A DNA stretch of 64,000 nt from Nonlabens spongiae (GTDB taxonomy: Bacteria; Bacteroidota; Bacteroidia; Flavobacteriales; Flavobacteriaceae), in contig NZ_CP019344.1 in the NCBI RefSeq assembly GCF_002117125.1, positions 1,950,501 to 2,014,500 of the forward strand, read 5' to 3'. This document shows, in pieces, positions 1 through 9,055 of this stretch. The notes beneath the pieces were generated by a model. That model made no database searches. It worked only from the letters and a program-made list of their open reading frames with translations, and was not told the origin of the DNA. The translations under genes were made by a program, and so were the position numbers. Positions within the stretch are counted from its first letter, which is position 1, and each line of letters starts with the position of its first letter.

Positions 1-513
1 CTCGTCGCTTATGTACCACAAAAAGGAAGTGTAGATTGGGATTTTCCTACTACAGCACTTGATGTGGTTTTAATGGGGACCTACGGCGCGCTGGGCTGGA
101 TCAAACGACCCGGCTCCAAGCAGAAAAAGGAAGCGCTGGAAGCTTTGGAAAAAGTGGGCATGCTTTCTTTTAAAAATCGGCAGATCAGTCAGCTTTCTGG
201 TGGGCAACAGCAACGTATTTTCTTAGCAAGGGCACTGGTTCAGAATGCCTCAATCTATTTTATGGACGAACCCTTTCAAGGAGTCGATGCCACTACCGAG
301 ATTGCCATCATCAACATTCTGAAAGAACTGCGCAAAGCCGGCAAAACCGTAATTGTAGTGCACCATGATTTACAGACCGTTCCCGAGTATTTTGACTGGG
401 TAACTTTTCTAAACGTGAAACACATCGCCACAGGACCGGTAAAAGACATTTTTAATGATGATAACCTTACCAAAACCTATGGAATCAATTATAAAGTTGC
501 GGTACAGCAGTAA
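1..513 (+). CDS. Mn/Zn-type ABC transporter ATP-binding protein (5' end outside window)
   Basis: ATPase of a metal-ion ABC importer; it powers the two permeases encoded just downstream. The reading frame is open from base 1, so the N-terminus with the Walker A motif lies outside the window. Visible are the Q-loop region (VAYVPQKG), the ABC signature LSGGQQQR, Walker B (IYFMDEPF), the D-loop GVDA and the switch histidine (VVHHD). The sequence just after the Q-loop ([16 protein letters not shown]) is typical of the Mn/Zn/Fe (MntB/ZnuC/SitB) group. The metal cannot be told from sequence. A substrate-binding protein would be expected upstream, outside the window. Confidence 0.9.
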   Translation, partial: LVAYVPQKGSVDWDFPTTALDVVLMGTYGALGWIKRPGSKQKKEALEALEKVGMLSFKNRQISQLSGGQQQRIFLARALVQNASIYFMDEPFQGVDATTEIAIINILKELRKAGKTVIVVHHDLQTVPEYFDWVTFLNVKHIATGPVKDIFNDDNLTKTYGINYKVAVQQ

Positions 514-572
514 GCAATTATGAATTCTGAATGTAGAATGCAGAACTTTTATCAGTAAATTTCTTGTGAAAT

Positions 573-588
573 CGCTTTCGCGAAAGCG
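573..588. repeat. 16-bp palindrome CGCTTTCGCGAAAGCG (intergenic copy)
   Basis: Perfect palindrome in the gap between the ABC ATPase and the first permease gene. One of 19 copies in the window. Confidence 0.95.
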
Positions 589-621
589 AGATAACCACAA
601 ACAAAACAAACGAGCAAATAC

Positions 622-1746
622 TTGAATCTAACGGAATACTTCACGGACTACACACTACGCACGATCACGCTGGGAACGGCTGTGCTGGGCGCGATCTGTG
701 GGATGCTGGGTAGTTTTGCGGTCTTGAGAAAACAGAGCTTGCTGGGTGACGCCATCTCACACGCAGCTTTGCCGGGAATTGCGGTAGCCTTTTTGATCAC
801 AGGTGCAAAAGATTCCAATATCTTGTTGCTGGGGGCGCTCGTGAGTGGCTTGCTGGGAGTTTTCTGGATCAAAGGGATCGTTACAAAAACCCATTTAAAA
901 ACCGATACCGCGCTGGGCTTGATCCTGAGTTTGTTTTTCGGCTTGGGAATGTTGCTGCTCACCTACATTCAGAAGCAGCCCAATGCGAATCAGGCGGGAC
1001 TGGACACCTATTTATTTGGTCAGGCAGCTACTTTGGTAGAGAGCGATGTCATTCTTATGAGCATCGTGACCGGAATAAGCTTGCTGATCCTGTTGCTTTT
1101 TTGGAAAGAATTCAAGTTGTTGCTTTTTGATAAGAACTACGCGATCACCTTAGGTTTCAACACAAAACTCATCGACGGTTTAATCAGTTTCTTTATCGTA
1201 CTGGCGATCGTCATAGGATTGCAAACGGTAGGGGTTGTTCTTATGAGTGCCATGCTGCTGGCTCCCGCTGCTGCAGCTCGACAGTGGACTAACAAATTAA
1301 GCACGATGGTATTTATCGCAGCTATCTTCGGCGCGATATCTGGGATTGTAGGCACAGGAATTAGTGCCAGTCAAAATAATCTATCTACCGGTCCTGTAAT
1401 CGTACTGGTAGCTGCTGTTTTTGTAGCCATTTCATTCATCTTCTCGCCAGACCGAGGAATTTTGTTCAAACAGCTCAGACTCATTAGGAACAGACGCGAT
1501 CTCGAATTAAAGAAAACCCTACATTTCATGTACAACATCGTAAAAAAACACGATGATATCTCGCGACCCCACGCGATTTTGATCTTGAACAACTTTCAAG
1601 GGTTTACCCGATCATCCCTATCACAAATGGAGGAAAAAGACTGGATCACCGTCAAGGGTCAGAGCTGGTCCATGACCCAGCAAGGATTTGATATCGCGGC
1701 ACATTTGTATGACGCAAATATGATAAGCCATGACACCAGCCATTGA
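622..1746 (+). CDS. metal ABC transporter permease with C-terminal winged-helix-like extension
   Basis: Inner-membrane permease of the ABC-3 (MntC/ZnuB) family. Several hydrophobic segments cover about residues 15-285, and the family core GSFAVLRKQSLLGDAISHAALPG is near the N-terminus (residues about 31-53). The last 90 residues are soluble and helical (DISRPHAILILNNFQGF, WSMTQQGFDIAAHL), resembling a DtxR-like winged helix; such extensions are known in Bacteroidota homologues. The start is a TTG at 622, the only start that preserves the family N-terminus. It overlaps the next permease by 17 bp, so the two are probably translationally coupled and form a heterodimeric channel. Confidence 0.88.
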   Translation: MNLTEYFTDYTLRTITLGTAVLGAICGMLGSFAVLRKQSLLGDAISHAALPGIAVAFLITGAKDSNILLLGALVSGLLGVFWIKGIVTKTHLKTDTALGLILSLFFGLGMLLLTYIQKQPNANQAGLDTYLFGQAATLVESDVILMSIVTGISLLILLLFWKEFKLLLFDKNYAITLGFNTKLIDGLISFFIVLAIVIGLQTVGVVLMSAMLLAPAAAARQWTNKLSTMVFIAAIFGAISGIVGTGISASQNNLSTGPVIVLVAAVFVAISFIFSPDRGILFKQLRLIRNRRDLELKKTLHFMYNIVKKHDDISRPHAILILNNFQGFTRSSLSQMEEKDWITVKGQSWSMTQQGFDIAAHLYDANMISHDTSH

Positions 1747-2887
1747 AATTCAACTTATCGCTGTGCTGACGGCAGCAGCTTGCGCCATACCTGGTGTTTT
1801 CTTGGTATTGCGTAAAATGGCGCTCATCAGCGATGCCATAAGCCACTCTATTCTGCCGGGAATCGTAATTGGATTTTTCATTACTCACGATCTGGCCTCG
1901 CCGTGGCTGATTCTTTTTGCTGCTTTCAGTGGAATTATTACGGTCATACTCGTTGAAATGGTTCAAAAAACCGGGTTGGTGAAAGAAGATACTGCAATTG
2001 GGCTGGTTTTTCCAGTGTTGTTCAGCATAGGCGTGATACTTATCGCTCAGAATGCAAACGATGTGCATCTGGATATTGATGCGGTGCTTTTAGGTGATTT
2101 GGCATTTGCTCCCTTTGATCGATGGATCCTGAACGGTACGGATATGGGGCCGCGCGGGCTCTACCTCATCTCCACTATTTTATTGATCACGATTCTTTTA
2201 TTGTTTTTGTTTTATAAAGAACTCAAGGTAAGCACCTTTGATGTGGGGCTTTCAAGCGCTTTAGGCTTTTCACCTGTCGTTTTGCATTACGGATTGATGA
2301 GTGTTTCCTCGGTAACCACCGTTGCGGCATTTGATGCGGTGGGCGCAATACTCGTAGTGGCCTTGATGATTGCACCGGCAGCTGCAGCTTATCTACTGAC
2401 TTCTGATTTGAAAAAGATGATCGTGTTATCAATTTTGTTCGGGTGTGGTTCAGCGATTGGAGGCTACTGGCTGGCGAGAGTTCTCGATGCATCGATCTCT
2501 GGATCCATCACCACAGTTTTAGGAACGCTGTTTTTACTGGTTTATTTATTTGCTCCCGCAAAAGGATTGATCGCGGTATCCATACGTCAAAATAGACAGC
2601 AAATTGAGGTATCCCTCCTTACCTTTCTCTTACACCTGAATAATCATGATAGTCTGGAAGAACGTCGTGTAGGCCACTTACAAGAGCACATCAATTGGGG
2701 GAAAGTACGTTCCCGATCTGTCTTGAATCTGGCTTTAAAAAATAATATGATTACCATAGATGAAAAGGTGGTCTCGCTTACGCGAAAAGGAAAAGAATTT
2801 ACAGAAAAGGCACTCGATTACATCATCTCCAACCGCAATGAGAAAATCGAGGATATCAAGGATGATTTTTTCTTGTTTAGGGGGTGA
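1730..2887 (+). CDS. metal ABC transporter permease, second subunit
   Basis: Second ABC-3 family permease, 385 residues, similar to the preceding one. It has the same conserved loop after TM1 (FLVLRKMALISDAISHSILPG), multiple hydrophobic helices to about residue 285, and a soluble C-terminal helical domain containing LTRKGKEFTEKAL, again winged-helix-like. The ATG lies inside the end of the previous gene. With the ATPase it forms one transcription unit for import of Mn, Zn or Fe. The C-terminal domains could be regulatory, which is inference only. Confidence 0.88.
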   Translation: MTPAIEIQLIAVLTAAACAIPGVFLVLRKMALISDAISHSILPGIVIGFFITHDLASPWLILFAAFSGIITVILVEMVQKTGLVKEDTAIGLVFPVLFSIGVILIAQNANDVHLDIDAVLLGDLAFAPFDRWILNGTDMGPRGLYLISTILLITILLLFLFYKELKVSTFDVGLSSALGFSPVVLHYGLMSVSSVTTVAAFDAVGAILVVALMIAPAAAAYLLTSDLKKMIVLSILFGCGSAIGGYWLARVLDASISGSITTVLGTLFLLVYLFAPAKGLIAVSIRQNRQQIEVSLLTFLLHLNNHDSLEERRVGHLQEHINWGKVRSRSVLNLALKNNMITIDEKVVSLTRKGKEFTEKALDYIISNRNEKIEDIKDDFFLFRG

Positions 2888-2900
2888 TTTATTAAAGAAA

Positions 2901-2927
2901 ACATGCCAAGAAAAATACTTGGCATGT
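2901..2927. repeat. ACATGCCAAG hairpin, copy 1
   Basis: Inverted repeat ACATGCCAAG / CTTGGCATGT with a 7-base AAAAATA loop, just after the permease stop codon. It could act as a terminator for the metal importer, but no T-run follows. Part of a small repeat family seen at 2953, 3051 and 59294. Confidence 0.75.
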
Positions 2928-2952
2928 TACAAACGGATAGCTTTTCATAGTT

Positions 2953-2981
2953 GACATGCCAACTATGCGTGTTGGCATGTC
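2953..2981. repeat. GACATGCCAAC hairpin, copy 2
   Basis: Perfect 11-bp inverted repeat GACATGCCAAC / GTTGGCATGTC with a 7-base loop. A near-identical structure is found 56 kb away at 59294-59322. Confidence 0.8.
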
Positions 2982-3050
2982 TTGATGCTATTACGTATAC
3001 TCAATTAGCATGCTCGAAAAAAGTTTACAGGAAAGCAACCAAACCTCTAT

Positions 3051-3070
3051 AGAAAAATACTTGGCATGTT
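3051..3070. repeat. half-copy of the ACATGCCAAG repeat
   Basis: AAAAATACTTGGCATGTT repeats the loop and right arm of the hairpin at 2901-2927, without the left arm. Confidence 0.6.
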
Positions 3071-3089
3071 TGAATAGTAGAAATTAATT

Positions 3090-3857
3090 TCAAAACTCCG
3101 CCTTTCTCTTATTCAAAAAAGCTGATGTTCCCTCTTCAAAATCTTCCGTTCCAAAGCAGTTTCCAAACTGGTCGATTTCTTCCTCATACCCATTGACACT
3201 GTCTTTAAAACCAGCATTTACCGCTTTGATCGCCGCACTCAACGCCAGCGGGCTGTTATTCATAATTTTTCCCGCCAATTTCTCGCAGGTAGGCATTAAT
3301 TCTTCAGGAGTTACTACGTGGTTCACGAGACCGAAATCGTGGGCTGTACCTGCGTTAATCATTCCCGCAGTCATGATCATTTCAAACGCACGCCCCTTAC
3401 CTACTAATTGTGGCAAGCGCTGGGTCCCACCATACCCGGGAATCACTCCCAATGAAGTTTCTGGCAAACCTAGTTTTGCGTTTCCACTTGCCACTCTAAA
3501 ATGGGCGGCCATGGCGAGCTCTAAACCGCCCCCAAGAGCAAAACCATTTACCGCAGCGATAACTGGCTTGCTACACTGCTCTACTTTATCAAACAAAGTA
3601 CGCTGACCTCGAGCGGCCAGCTCTTTACCCTGTTCCACATTAAAATCTGCAAATTCCTTGATATCAGCACCGGCTACAAAGGCCTTCTCACCAGATCCAG
3701 TAAGAATAATTACTCGGGTATTATCGTCTTGTTCAACCTGATCGATGGCATTGCTCAATTCGGCAATAGTTTCTGCATTGAGTGCGTTCAGTTTGTTAGG
3801 TCTATTAATAGTGATCGTGGTAATGCGATTCTCTGTATTGATTAAGATGTTTTCCAT
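3090..3857 (-). CDS. enoyl-CoA hydratase/isomerase family protein
   Basis: Crotonase-fold enzyme of 255 residues, probably hydrating short-chain trans-2-enoyl-CoA in beta-oxidation or butanoate metabolism. Family landmarks are NRPNKLNALN near residue 20, the oxyanion-hole segment GADIKEFADF (about 64-73), GFALGGGLELAMA (about 106-118), and the catalytic region LPETSLGVIPGYGGTQRL with both acidic residues (about 131-147). The length matches single-domain crotonases. It stands alone on the minus strand, so context does not specify the substrate. Confidence 0.88.
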   Translation of the reverse strand: MENILINTENRITTITINRPNKLNALNAETIAELSNAIDQVEQDDNTRVIILTGSGEKAFVAGADIKEFADFNVEQGKELAARGQRTLFDKVEQCSKPVIAAVNGFALGGGLELAMAAHFRVASGNAKLGLPETSLGVIPGYGGTQRLPQLVGKGRAFEMIMTAGMINAGTAHDFGLVNHVVTPEELMPTCEKLAGKIMNNSPLALSAAIKAVNAGFKDSVNGYEEEIDQFGNCFGTEDFEEGTSAFLNKRKAEF

Positions 3858-4222
3858 AATTATTCTATCAGATTTTCTGTAAAAATACAGGACTCACAAT
3901 TGTATTATCGTGTCAAAACTGAAAATGTGTAGAAGAGATTTCAGGATCCAGATAATGTAGAAATAAGAAAGGGGTATTTAAAACACCCCTAACTTTCCCC
4001 AAAATTAAATCTTAAACGCAAAGAACATAAATTGTCTTGCCCTAAACATATAACTCAAAGGTGAAGTAAATCAGATGGACGTGAAATAGGGCAATTGACG
4101 TAGATGACGTGATATTTTAAAAACTATTTAAGTCTAAAAGAAATTTAAATCAAATTTATCAAGATCGACTTTGACACTCTATGACTTTCTAAATGTCGTA
4201 TGAATGACTTAGTAATTATCAC
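3858..4222. other. 365-bp divergent intergenic region
   Basis: AT-rich region between the enoyl-CoA hydratase and the XRE gene, which are divergently transcribed, so both promoters should lie here. The only structure seen is an imperfect hairpin at 3971-3989 (GGGGT...ACCCC). No convincing TAnnTTTG element was found. Confidence 0.5.
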
Positions 4223-4846
4223 ATGAATTTGAATGAGATCGCTATTTTTATACTCCAAACCGATACGATGAGAATTAATACTGACAAGATTATTGCAGCC
4301 CGCATAAAGAAAGGATTAACGCAGGAGGATTTAGCTCAACAAGCAAAAGTCAATCTCAGAACAGTTCAACGAGTAGAAAAATCTGAAACCAATCCAAGAG
4401 AGATCACATTGAACTTAATTTGTAATGCTTTGGAAATGGAGATAGATGATGTGATCGTGAGAGAAAAATCTGTAATGGAAAATCGCATTATATCTAAAGT
4501 GGTTGAAATCATATTTCTAACACTATTAAACATGATTTTAATGATGATTTTCGGTTACTTGACAATAGATATTAATGCTCAAATTAACAGTGTTATAGGT
4601 GGTTTATTACTGAGTATATTCCTCCCATTTTTTATCGTTTTCTTCACTCAAAGAATGGGATCTCTAGAGCGACTCTTGAAATTTGGGTCAGGATTTATCG
4701 TGTATTTCTTCCTTTTCCTTTTTTTACACGGATTCCCTAAAGGGTTCGTTAGCGGTCTTTATCCTTGTTTATTGATTTGTGTTACTGTGTTGTATTTCGG
4801 AGATGTTTTGACAAAACACTTAGCACCTACGCGAGAAAAGGAATAA
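4223..4846 (+). CDS. XRE-family HTH regulator with C-terminal membrane domain
   Basis: A helix-turn-helix domain of the Cro/C1 type (IKKGLTQEDLAQQAKVNLRT, then VQRVEKSETNPREITL) is followed after about residue 95 by three or four hydrophobic helices. It is probably a membrane-anchored transcription factor, a layout common in Bacteroidota. ATG codons at 4223 and 4268 are both possible; the second starts directly before the HTH (MRINTDKIIAARI) and fits homologous proteins better. No Shine-Dalgarno site is visible at either. Target genes are unknown. Confidence 0.75.
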   Translation: MNLNEIAIFILQTDTMRINTDKIIAARIKKGLTQEDLAQQAKVNLRTVQRVEKSETNPREITLNLICNALEMEIDDVIVREKSVMENRIISKVVEIIFLTLLNMILMMIFGYLTIDINAQINSVIGGLLLSIFLPFFIVFFTQRMGSLERLLKFGSGFIVYFFLFLFLHGFPKGFVSGLYPCLLICVTVLYFGDVLTKHLAPTREKE

Positions 4847-4868
4847 TTCTCTGCTTGTAGTTTAGTTA

Positions 4869-6107
4869 TTACTCAAACCGCATCGCCTTAACTGGCGAGA
4901 TAGAACTAACCACTAAAGTCGGTACGATAAGGGCTAGAAAACAAACTATAAAAGTTCCCACGTTAACCGCCACCACGTGAAATATTGATATATAAACCGG
5001 CATGACGGTGACATAGTAATTGGCTGGGTCTAGTGTTAAAGGTTGAAAATAATATTGAAATGCGATAAGTCCTAACCCAAGAACATTTCCAATTAAAAGA
5101 CCTTTCAAAACCAAACTCATCGCATTGTAAAGGAATATTTTACGCACTGTCCAGCTTTGTGCGCCCAGTGCCTTTAGCGTCCCTATCATTTGAGTCCGTT
5201 CTAAGATAAGAACCAGCAAAGCGGTGATCATGTTAATAATCCCCACGACCAAAATAATTCCTATCACTCCATAAATATTGGAATCCAGCAAAGCCAACCA
5301 CGAAAAGATAGTTGGGAACTGCTGCTCGATACTGGCAGCATATAAAGTAGCTCCAACATTGAGATTGATATCGCGGGTGATCAAATCCAGCCGGTCAAAA
5401 TCACTTATATAGACCTCAAATTTTCCCACCTCATCATCTTCCCAGCCGTTTATTTTTTGCAGATTGCGCAGGTCACCAATGATAAATTTGGAATCATATT
5501 CTTGCAAACCGCTGTCGTAAATACCGCTTATGGTAAAAGCCCTTAAAGCCGGTGGGCGCCGGTCTTCACCGCGCATAAAATAAGTAGGAGCCTTATCCCC
5601 TACTTTGAGTCTCAATTTGCGTGCAATATCGTCTGAGACGAGTATCTCTTTCCCTGTACGTGAACCATTGAGTTTGGGGAGGTCTCCTTCGATTAAAAAA
5701 GGTTTAAAATACGTCCAGTTGTAGGTAGAATCCACACCTTTAAAAATCACACCTTCAAAATCGGTTTCGGTGCGTATGATTCCGCCTTTGGTAATAATAG
5801 GTTGCAACTGCAGTACCTCTGGAACCGCCTCAAAATCAGGATAAAAATCTTGGTTTTTTGATAAGGGTCTGGTTGTTGTAATGGAATTGTTCCGGTCAAA
5901 AAGCGATATCGCGACATGCCCGTTAAAGGCGCTCACTTTTTCCTTTATCTTACGCTGCAATCCCACGCCAGTAGCGATGGCAATAAGCATGACTATGATA
6001 CCTATCGCAATTGCTGCCGTAGCAATTTTGATGATAGGAGCGCTTACGCTATTTTTATAACTTGCACTACTCTGTATGCGCCGAGCAATGAAATATTCTA
6101 GATTCAC
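4869..6107 (-). CDS. LolC/LolE-type ABC transporter permease (FtsX domain)
   Basis: 412-residue integral membrane protein of the lipoprotein-releasing/MacB permease type: N-terminal helix (IIKIATAAIAIGIIVMLIAIATGVG), a large periplasmic domain, then three C-terminal helices with FtsX hallmarks (GIINMITALLVLILERTQMIG, TLKALGAQSWTVRKIFL) and a final SPVKAMRFE. I chose the GTG at 6105-6107, because the product then starts MNLEYFIARRI as in the family, instead of the upstream ATG. It probably extracts lipoproteins for outer-membrane sorting together with a LolD ATPase encoded elsewhere. Its 5' end overlaps the divergent NamZ-like gene. Confidence 0.82.
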   Translation of the reverse strand: MNLEYFIARRIQSSASYKNSVSAPIIKIATAAIAIGIIVMLIAIATGVGLQRKIKEKVSAFNGHVAISLFDRNNSITTTRPLSKNQDFYPDFEAVPEVLQLQPIITKGGIIRTETDFEGVIFKGVDSTYNWTYFKPFLIEGDLPKLNGSRTGKEILVSDDIARKLRLKVGDKAPTYFMRGEDRRPPALRAFTISGIYDSGLQEYDSKFIIGDLRNLQKINGWEDDEVGKFEVYISDFDRLDLITRDINLNVGATLYAASIEQQFPTIFSWLALLDSNIYGVIGIILVVGIINMITALLVLILERTQMIGTLKALGAQSWTVRKIFLYNAMSLVLKGLLIGNVLGLGLIAFQYYFQPLTLDPANYYVTVMPVYISIFHVVAVNVGTFIVCFLALIVPTLVVSSISPVKAMRFE

Positions 6108-7428
6108 AAATTCTCTTTCACTTTTCAAATATACCATAATCGCCTTTGGGCTTTCACTAGGTTCTTGCAAAGGAAACATCAATAATAAAAGTACGACTGT
6201 CCCTAGCGATGAGGTGATGGTTGATAGCACGCTTTCGCGAAAGCGAGAACTCAAAAATCCCAGGAAGGATATCATCGCCTTGAAGAAAGATCAACCGGAG
6301 CCGGCAGCAGATCATCTGGGAGAATGGGTGGATAAATTGAAGAACAAAACCGTTGCCGTAGTGGGTAACCAGACCAGCGTCGTAAATTCTGGTGAGATTT
6401 TAAGACCAGACGGCTGGGATAAGGAAGACCGTGTGCGGTATGTGCATCTGGTAGATACGTTGCTCTCACAAGGCGTGGATATCAAGGCGGTTTTCGCGCC
6501 TGAGCATGGATTTAGAGGAACTGCAGACGCTGGGGCAACCATAGAGGATGGGGTTGATGCCACGACTGGATTGCCCATCATTTCCCTATACGGGAAAAAC
6601 AACAAACCGAGCGCGCAACAACTATCTGGTGTGGACATAGTGGTTTTTGACATTCAAGATGTGGGTGCGCGGTTCTATACCTACATCTCTACGTTACATT
6701 ACATCATGGAAGCCTGCGCCGAATTGAAGATTCCTATTTTGCTTCTCGACCGCCCCAATCCAAATGGGCATTATGTGGACGGGTCCATTTTGGAAAAAGA
6801 GCACCAGAGTTTTGTGGGCATGCATCCCGTTCCCGTGGTGCATGGCATGACTATGGGAGAATATGCCAGTATGATCAATGGCGAGGGCTGGCTAGAAAAC
6901 AACGCAAAAGCTGATCTTCAAGTGATCAAATGCAAAAAGTACACGCACGACAGCGCCTATCATATTCCCATCAAACCGTCACCCAACCTACCTAATGACC
7001 AAGCGATCAACCTGTATCCCAGCCTTTGTTTTTTTGAGGGAACTGAGGTGAGTGTGGGCCGCGGGACTGAAATGCAGTTTCAGGTATATGGATCGCCCTC
7101 GCTGGTGAAGTATATCGGCTTTTCATTTACGCCCAGTCCCAACGTAGGTGCCAAGCGGCCTAAATTCAATGGAAAGAAATGTTTTGGTGTGGATTTGCGC
7201 GAGCATCCTAGGCTTGATCGTATCGAGTTGGAGTTTTTAGTAGACGCTTTCGCGAAAGCGCCTTCCAAAAAAAGCTTCTTCAACTCTTTTTTTACCAAAC
7301 TCGCCGGAACTGAAAAACTGCAACAACAAATCGAGAGCGGCATGAGTGCAGAGGAGATCAGAGCGAGTTGGAAAACTGGTCTTGAGGAGTTTGAGATTAC
7401 AAGAAAAAAATATCTTCTTTATCCTTAA
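6088..7428 (+). CDS. NamZ-like exo-beta-N-acetylmuramidase lipoprotein (DUF1343)
   Basis: 446-residue DUF1343 protein; characterised members (B. subtilis NamZ, Tannerella homologues) remove terminal MurNAc from peptidoglycan fragments. Signature stretches are VAVVGNQTSVV, VFAPEHGFRG, IVVFDIQDVGARFYTY, LLLDRPNPNG, VHGMTMGEYA and LYPSLCFFEGTEVSVGRG. The N-terminus has a lipobox (LSLGSC), predicting a periplasm- or surface-anchored lipoprotein. The ATG at 6088 is the only start that gives a signal peptide. It overlaps by 20 bp the start of the divergent LolC/E gene. Palindrome copies at 6230 (LSRKR) and 7245 (AFAKA) lie in poorly conserved parts of the protein. Confidence 0.85.
   Translation: MKYSRFTNSLSLFKYTIIAFGLSLGSCKGNINNKSTTVPSDEVMVDSTLSRKRELKNPRKDIIALKKDQPEPAADHLGEWVDKLKNKTVAVVGNQTSVVNSGEILRPDGWDKEDRVRYVHLVDTLLSQGVDIKAVFAPEHGFRGTADAGATIEDGVDATTGLPIISLYGKNNKPSAQQLSGVDIVVFDIQDVGARFYTYISTLHYIMEACAELKIPILLLDRPNPNGHYVDGSILEKEHQSFVGMHPVPVVHGMTMGEYASMINGEGWLENNAKADLQVIKCKKYTHDSAYHIPIKPSPNLPNDQAINLYPSLCFFEGTEVSVGRGTEMQFQVYGSPSLVKYIGFSFTPSPNVGAKRPKFNGKKCFGVDLREHPRLDRIELEFLVDAFAKAPSKKSFFNSFFTKLAGTEKLQQQIESGMSAEEIRASWKTGLEEFEITRKKYLLYP
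6230..6245. repeat. 16-bp palindrome (coding copy, NamZ-like)
   Basis: Perfect copy. In the NamZ-like frame it encodes LSRKR, between the lipobox and the catalytic domain. Confidence 0.95.
7245..7260. repeat. 16-bp palindrome (coding copy, NamZ-like)
   Basis: Perfect copy in the AFAKA frame (VDAFAKAPSKK), near the C-terminal end of the enzyme. Confidence 0.95.
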
Positions 7429-7438
7429 ATATTTTGCT

Positions 7439-7882
7439 ATGCCATCATTCTTCGACCAAAAAACTTATGATAGCCTAAGAAATCGTTTGGATGCTTTATC
7501 TCCAGATGCGGAACCACAGTGGGGTCGCATGGATGCTGCCCAAATGTTGAAACATTGTCAATACCCCATTCAGATTGCTCTGGAAAAAGAGAAAATGAAA
7601 CTCAAACCCAATTACATGGCGCGAATCTTTTTCAAAAAGGCGATGTACAATGACAAGCCTTGGAAGAAGAATCTCCCCACGGTAAGATCATTCAAGGTTG
7701 TGGATCAGAAAGATTTTGAGAGTGAAAGGGAAAAACTCGATCAATGGATGCAGGAGCTCTGGTACGATCGGGAAAATGAGAACAGGCGGCCACATCCAGT
7801 TTTTGGCAAGTTTACAAATGAGCAATGGGGTCAAATGCAGTGGAAGCATCTGGACCATCATTTTAGGCAGTTTGGGGTGTAA
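7439..7882 (+). CDS. DUF1569 (DinB-like) protein
   Basis: 147-residue protein of the DinB-like four-helix superfamily, DUF1569 subgroup: MPSFFDQKTYDSLRNRL, GRMDAAQMLKHCQYPI with a potential metal-binding His, and a C-terminal HPVFGKFTNEQWGQMQWKHLDHH motif carrying the other His ligands. The ATG at 7439 gives the family start; an open frame further upstream is not conserved-looking. It follows the NamZ-like gene by 10 bp and is probably co-transcribed. Its stop codon abuts the convergent obg stop with no gap. Biochemical role unknown. Confidence 0.75.
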   Translation: MPSFFDQKTYDSLRNRLDALSPDAEPQWGRMDAAQMLKHCQYPIQIALEKEKMKLKPNYMARIFFKKAMYNDKPWKKNLPTVRSFKVVDQKDFESEREKLDQWMQELWYDRENENRRPHPVFGKFTNEQWGQMQWKHLDHHFRQFGV

Positions 7883-8890
7883 TCAGTCATTCAACATACC
7901 CCACAACCGATCTTTAAGTTGCTGCAACTGGTACTGACTCACTGACGAGATGAACATATAATCAGCGCCATTAAAAGCACCTCGCTCATCCAGATCCTCC
8001 CTGATTGCTTCCATCAATTCCTCGTCCAGCATGTCAGATTTTGAGATGGCAATAAAGCGTTCTTTATCCAGCATTTCTGGATTGTACTTGCGCAATTCAT
8101 TGACGAGAATATCGTATTCTCCAGCGATGTCATCAGCGTCTGCTGGAATTAGAAATAACAAAGTCGAATTACGCTCGATGTGTCGTAAAAATCGATGTCC
8201 TAATCCCTTTCCTTCTGCAGCTCCCTCGATCAAACCAGGAATATCTGCCATGACAAAAGTTTGAAAATCACGATACTCGACAATGCCAAGATTAGGCTTT
8301 AAAGTCGTGAATTCGTAATTGGCGATTTTCGGTTTGGCGGCGGTTAAAACAGAAAGCAATGTGGACTTTCCAGCGTTAGGAAACCCTACCAGACCTACAT
8401 CAGCAAGGATTTTTAATTCAAATGTTACATCTACTTCCTCACCTTCGGTTCCAGGTTGAGCGTAGCGCGGTGTCTGATTGGTGGAACTTTTGAAGTGCCA
8501 ATTTCCACGACCTCCCATTCCTCCTTCGCAAATAATATATTCTTTATCATGCTCTAAGATTTCATGGATCTGTTCTCCGGTTTCGGAATTTCTTACTACA
8601 GTCCCAAGAGGAAGTTCTATGATCACATCTTCACCATCATGACCCGTGCGGCGTTGTTTAGAACCATTCCCTCCCTGTTCTGCCTTGAAATGTCGCTTGT
8701 ATTTGAAATGATACAGTGTCCAGAGGTTTTCATTTCCTTTTAGAATGATATGACCACCACGTCCACCATCTCCACCATCGGGACCACCTTTTTCTAGGTA
8801 CTTCTCACGGTGCAGGTGTGTACTTCCCTTTCCGCCTCTACCAGATTCTAGGTGTACTTTAGTATAGTCAACAAAATTTCCTTCAGTCAT
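7883..8890 (-). CDS. obg: GTPase Obg
   Basis: 335-residue ribosome-associated GTPase. The N-terminal glycine-rich Obg domain ([27 protein letters not shown]) is followed by the G domain with G1 GFPNAGKST (about 169-177), G3 [25 protein letters not shown], and a SKSD G4. The C-terminal OCT domain of Bacillus Obg is absent, as is usual in this phylum. I start at the ATG giving [11 protein letters not shown], which matches Bacteroidota homologues, not at the ATG 14 codons upstream. Roles in ribosome assembly and the stringent response are family knowledge. Confidence 0.95.
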   Translation of the reverse strand: MTEGNFVDYTKVHLESGRGGKGSTHLHREKYLEKGGPDGGDGGRGGHIILKGNENLWTLYHFKYKRHFKAEQGGNGSKQRRTGHDGEDVIIELPLGTVVRNSETGEQIHEILEHDKEYIICEGGMGGRGNWHFKSSTNQTPRYAQPGTEGEEVDVTFELKILADVGLVGFPNAGKSTLLSVLTAAKPKIANYEFTTLKPNLGIVEYRDFQTFVMADIPGLIEGAAEGKGLGHRFLRHIERNSTLLFLIPADADDIAGEYDILVNELRKYNPEMLDKERFIAISKSDMLDEELMEAIREDLDERGAFNGADYMFISSVSQYQLQQLKDRLWGMLND

Positions 8891-9007
8891 AGTCTCAGTT
8901 ATCAGTTGATCGTTGATAGCATTCAGTATCAAGTAAAACGATATGACAAAGGTACAGCTATAAGTCGAGTAGGTCTATTTCCACGTCTCTGACTTTTAGG
9001 GATAAAA

Positions 9008-9033
9008 AAACCGTCTCATCGAAGAGACGGTTT
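9008..9033 (-). terminator. rho-independent terminator of the SusE/F-like gene
   Basis: Stem AAACCGTCTC / GAGACGGTTT with 6-base loop, followed on the minus strand by a T-run; 22 bp past the stop codon of the 9056-10228 gene. Confidence 0.85.
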
Positions 9034-9055
9034 GAAATGTGATGTGAAACCTAAT

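Noticed and set aside
1652..2068. Minus-strand frame of 138 codons across the permease overlap
   Set aside because: Both permease frames are well supported here; the antisense frame has no recognisable features.
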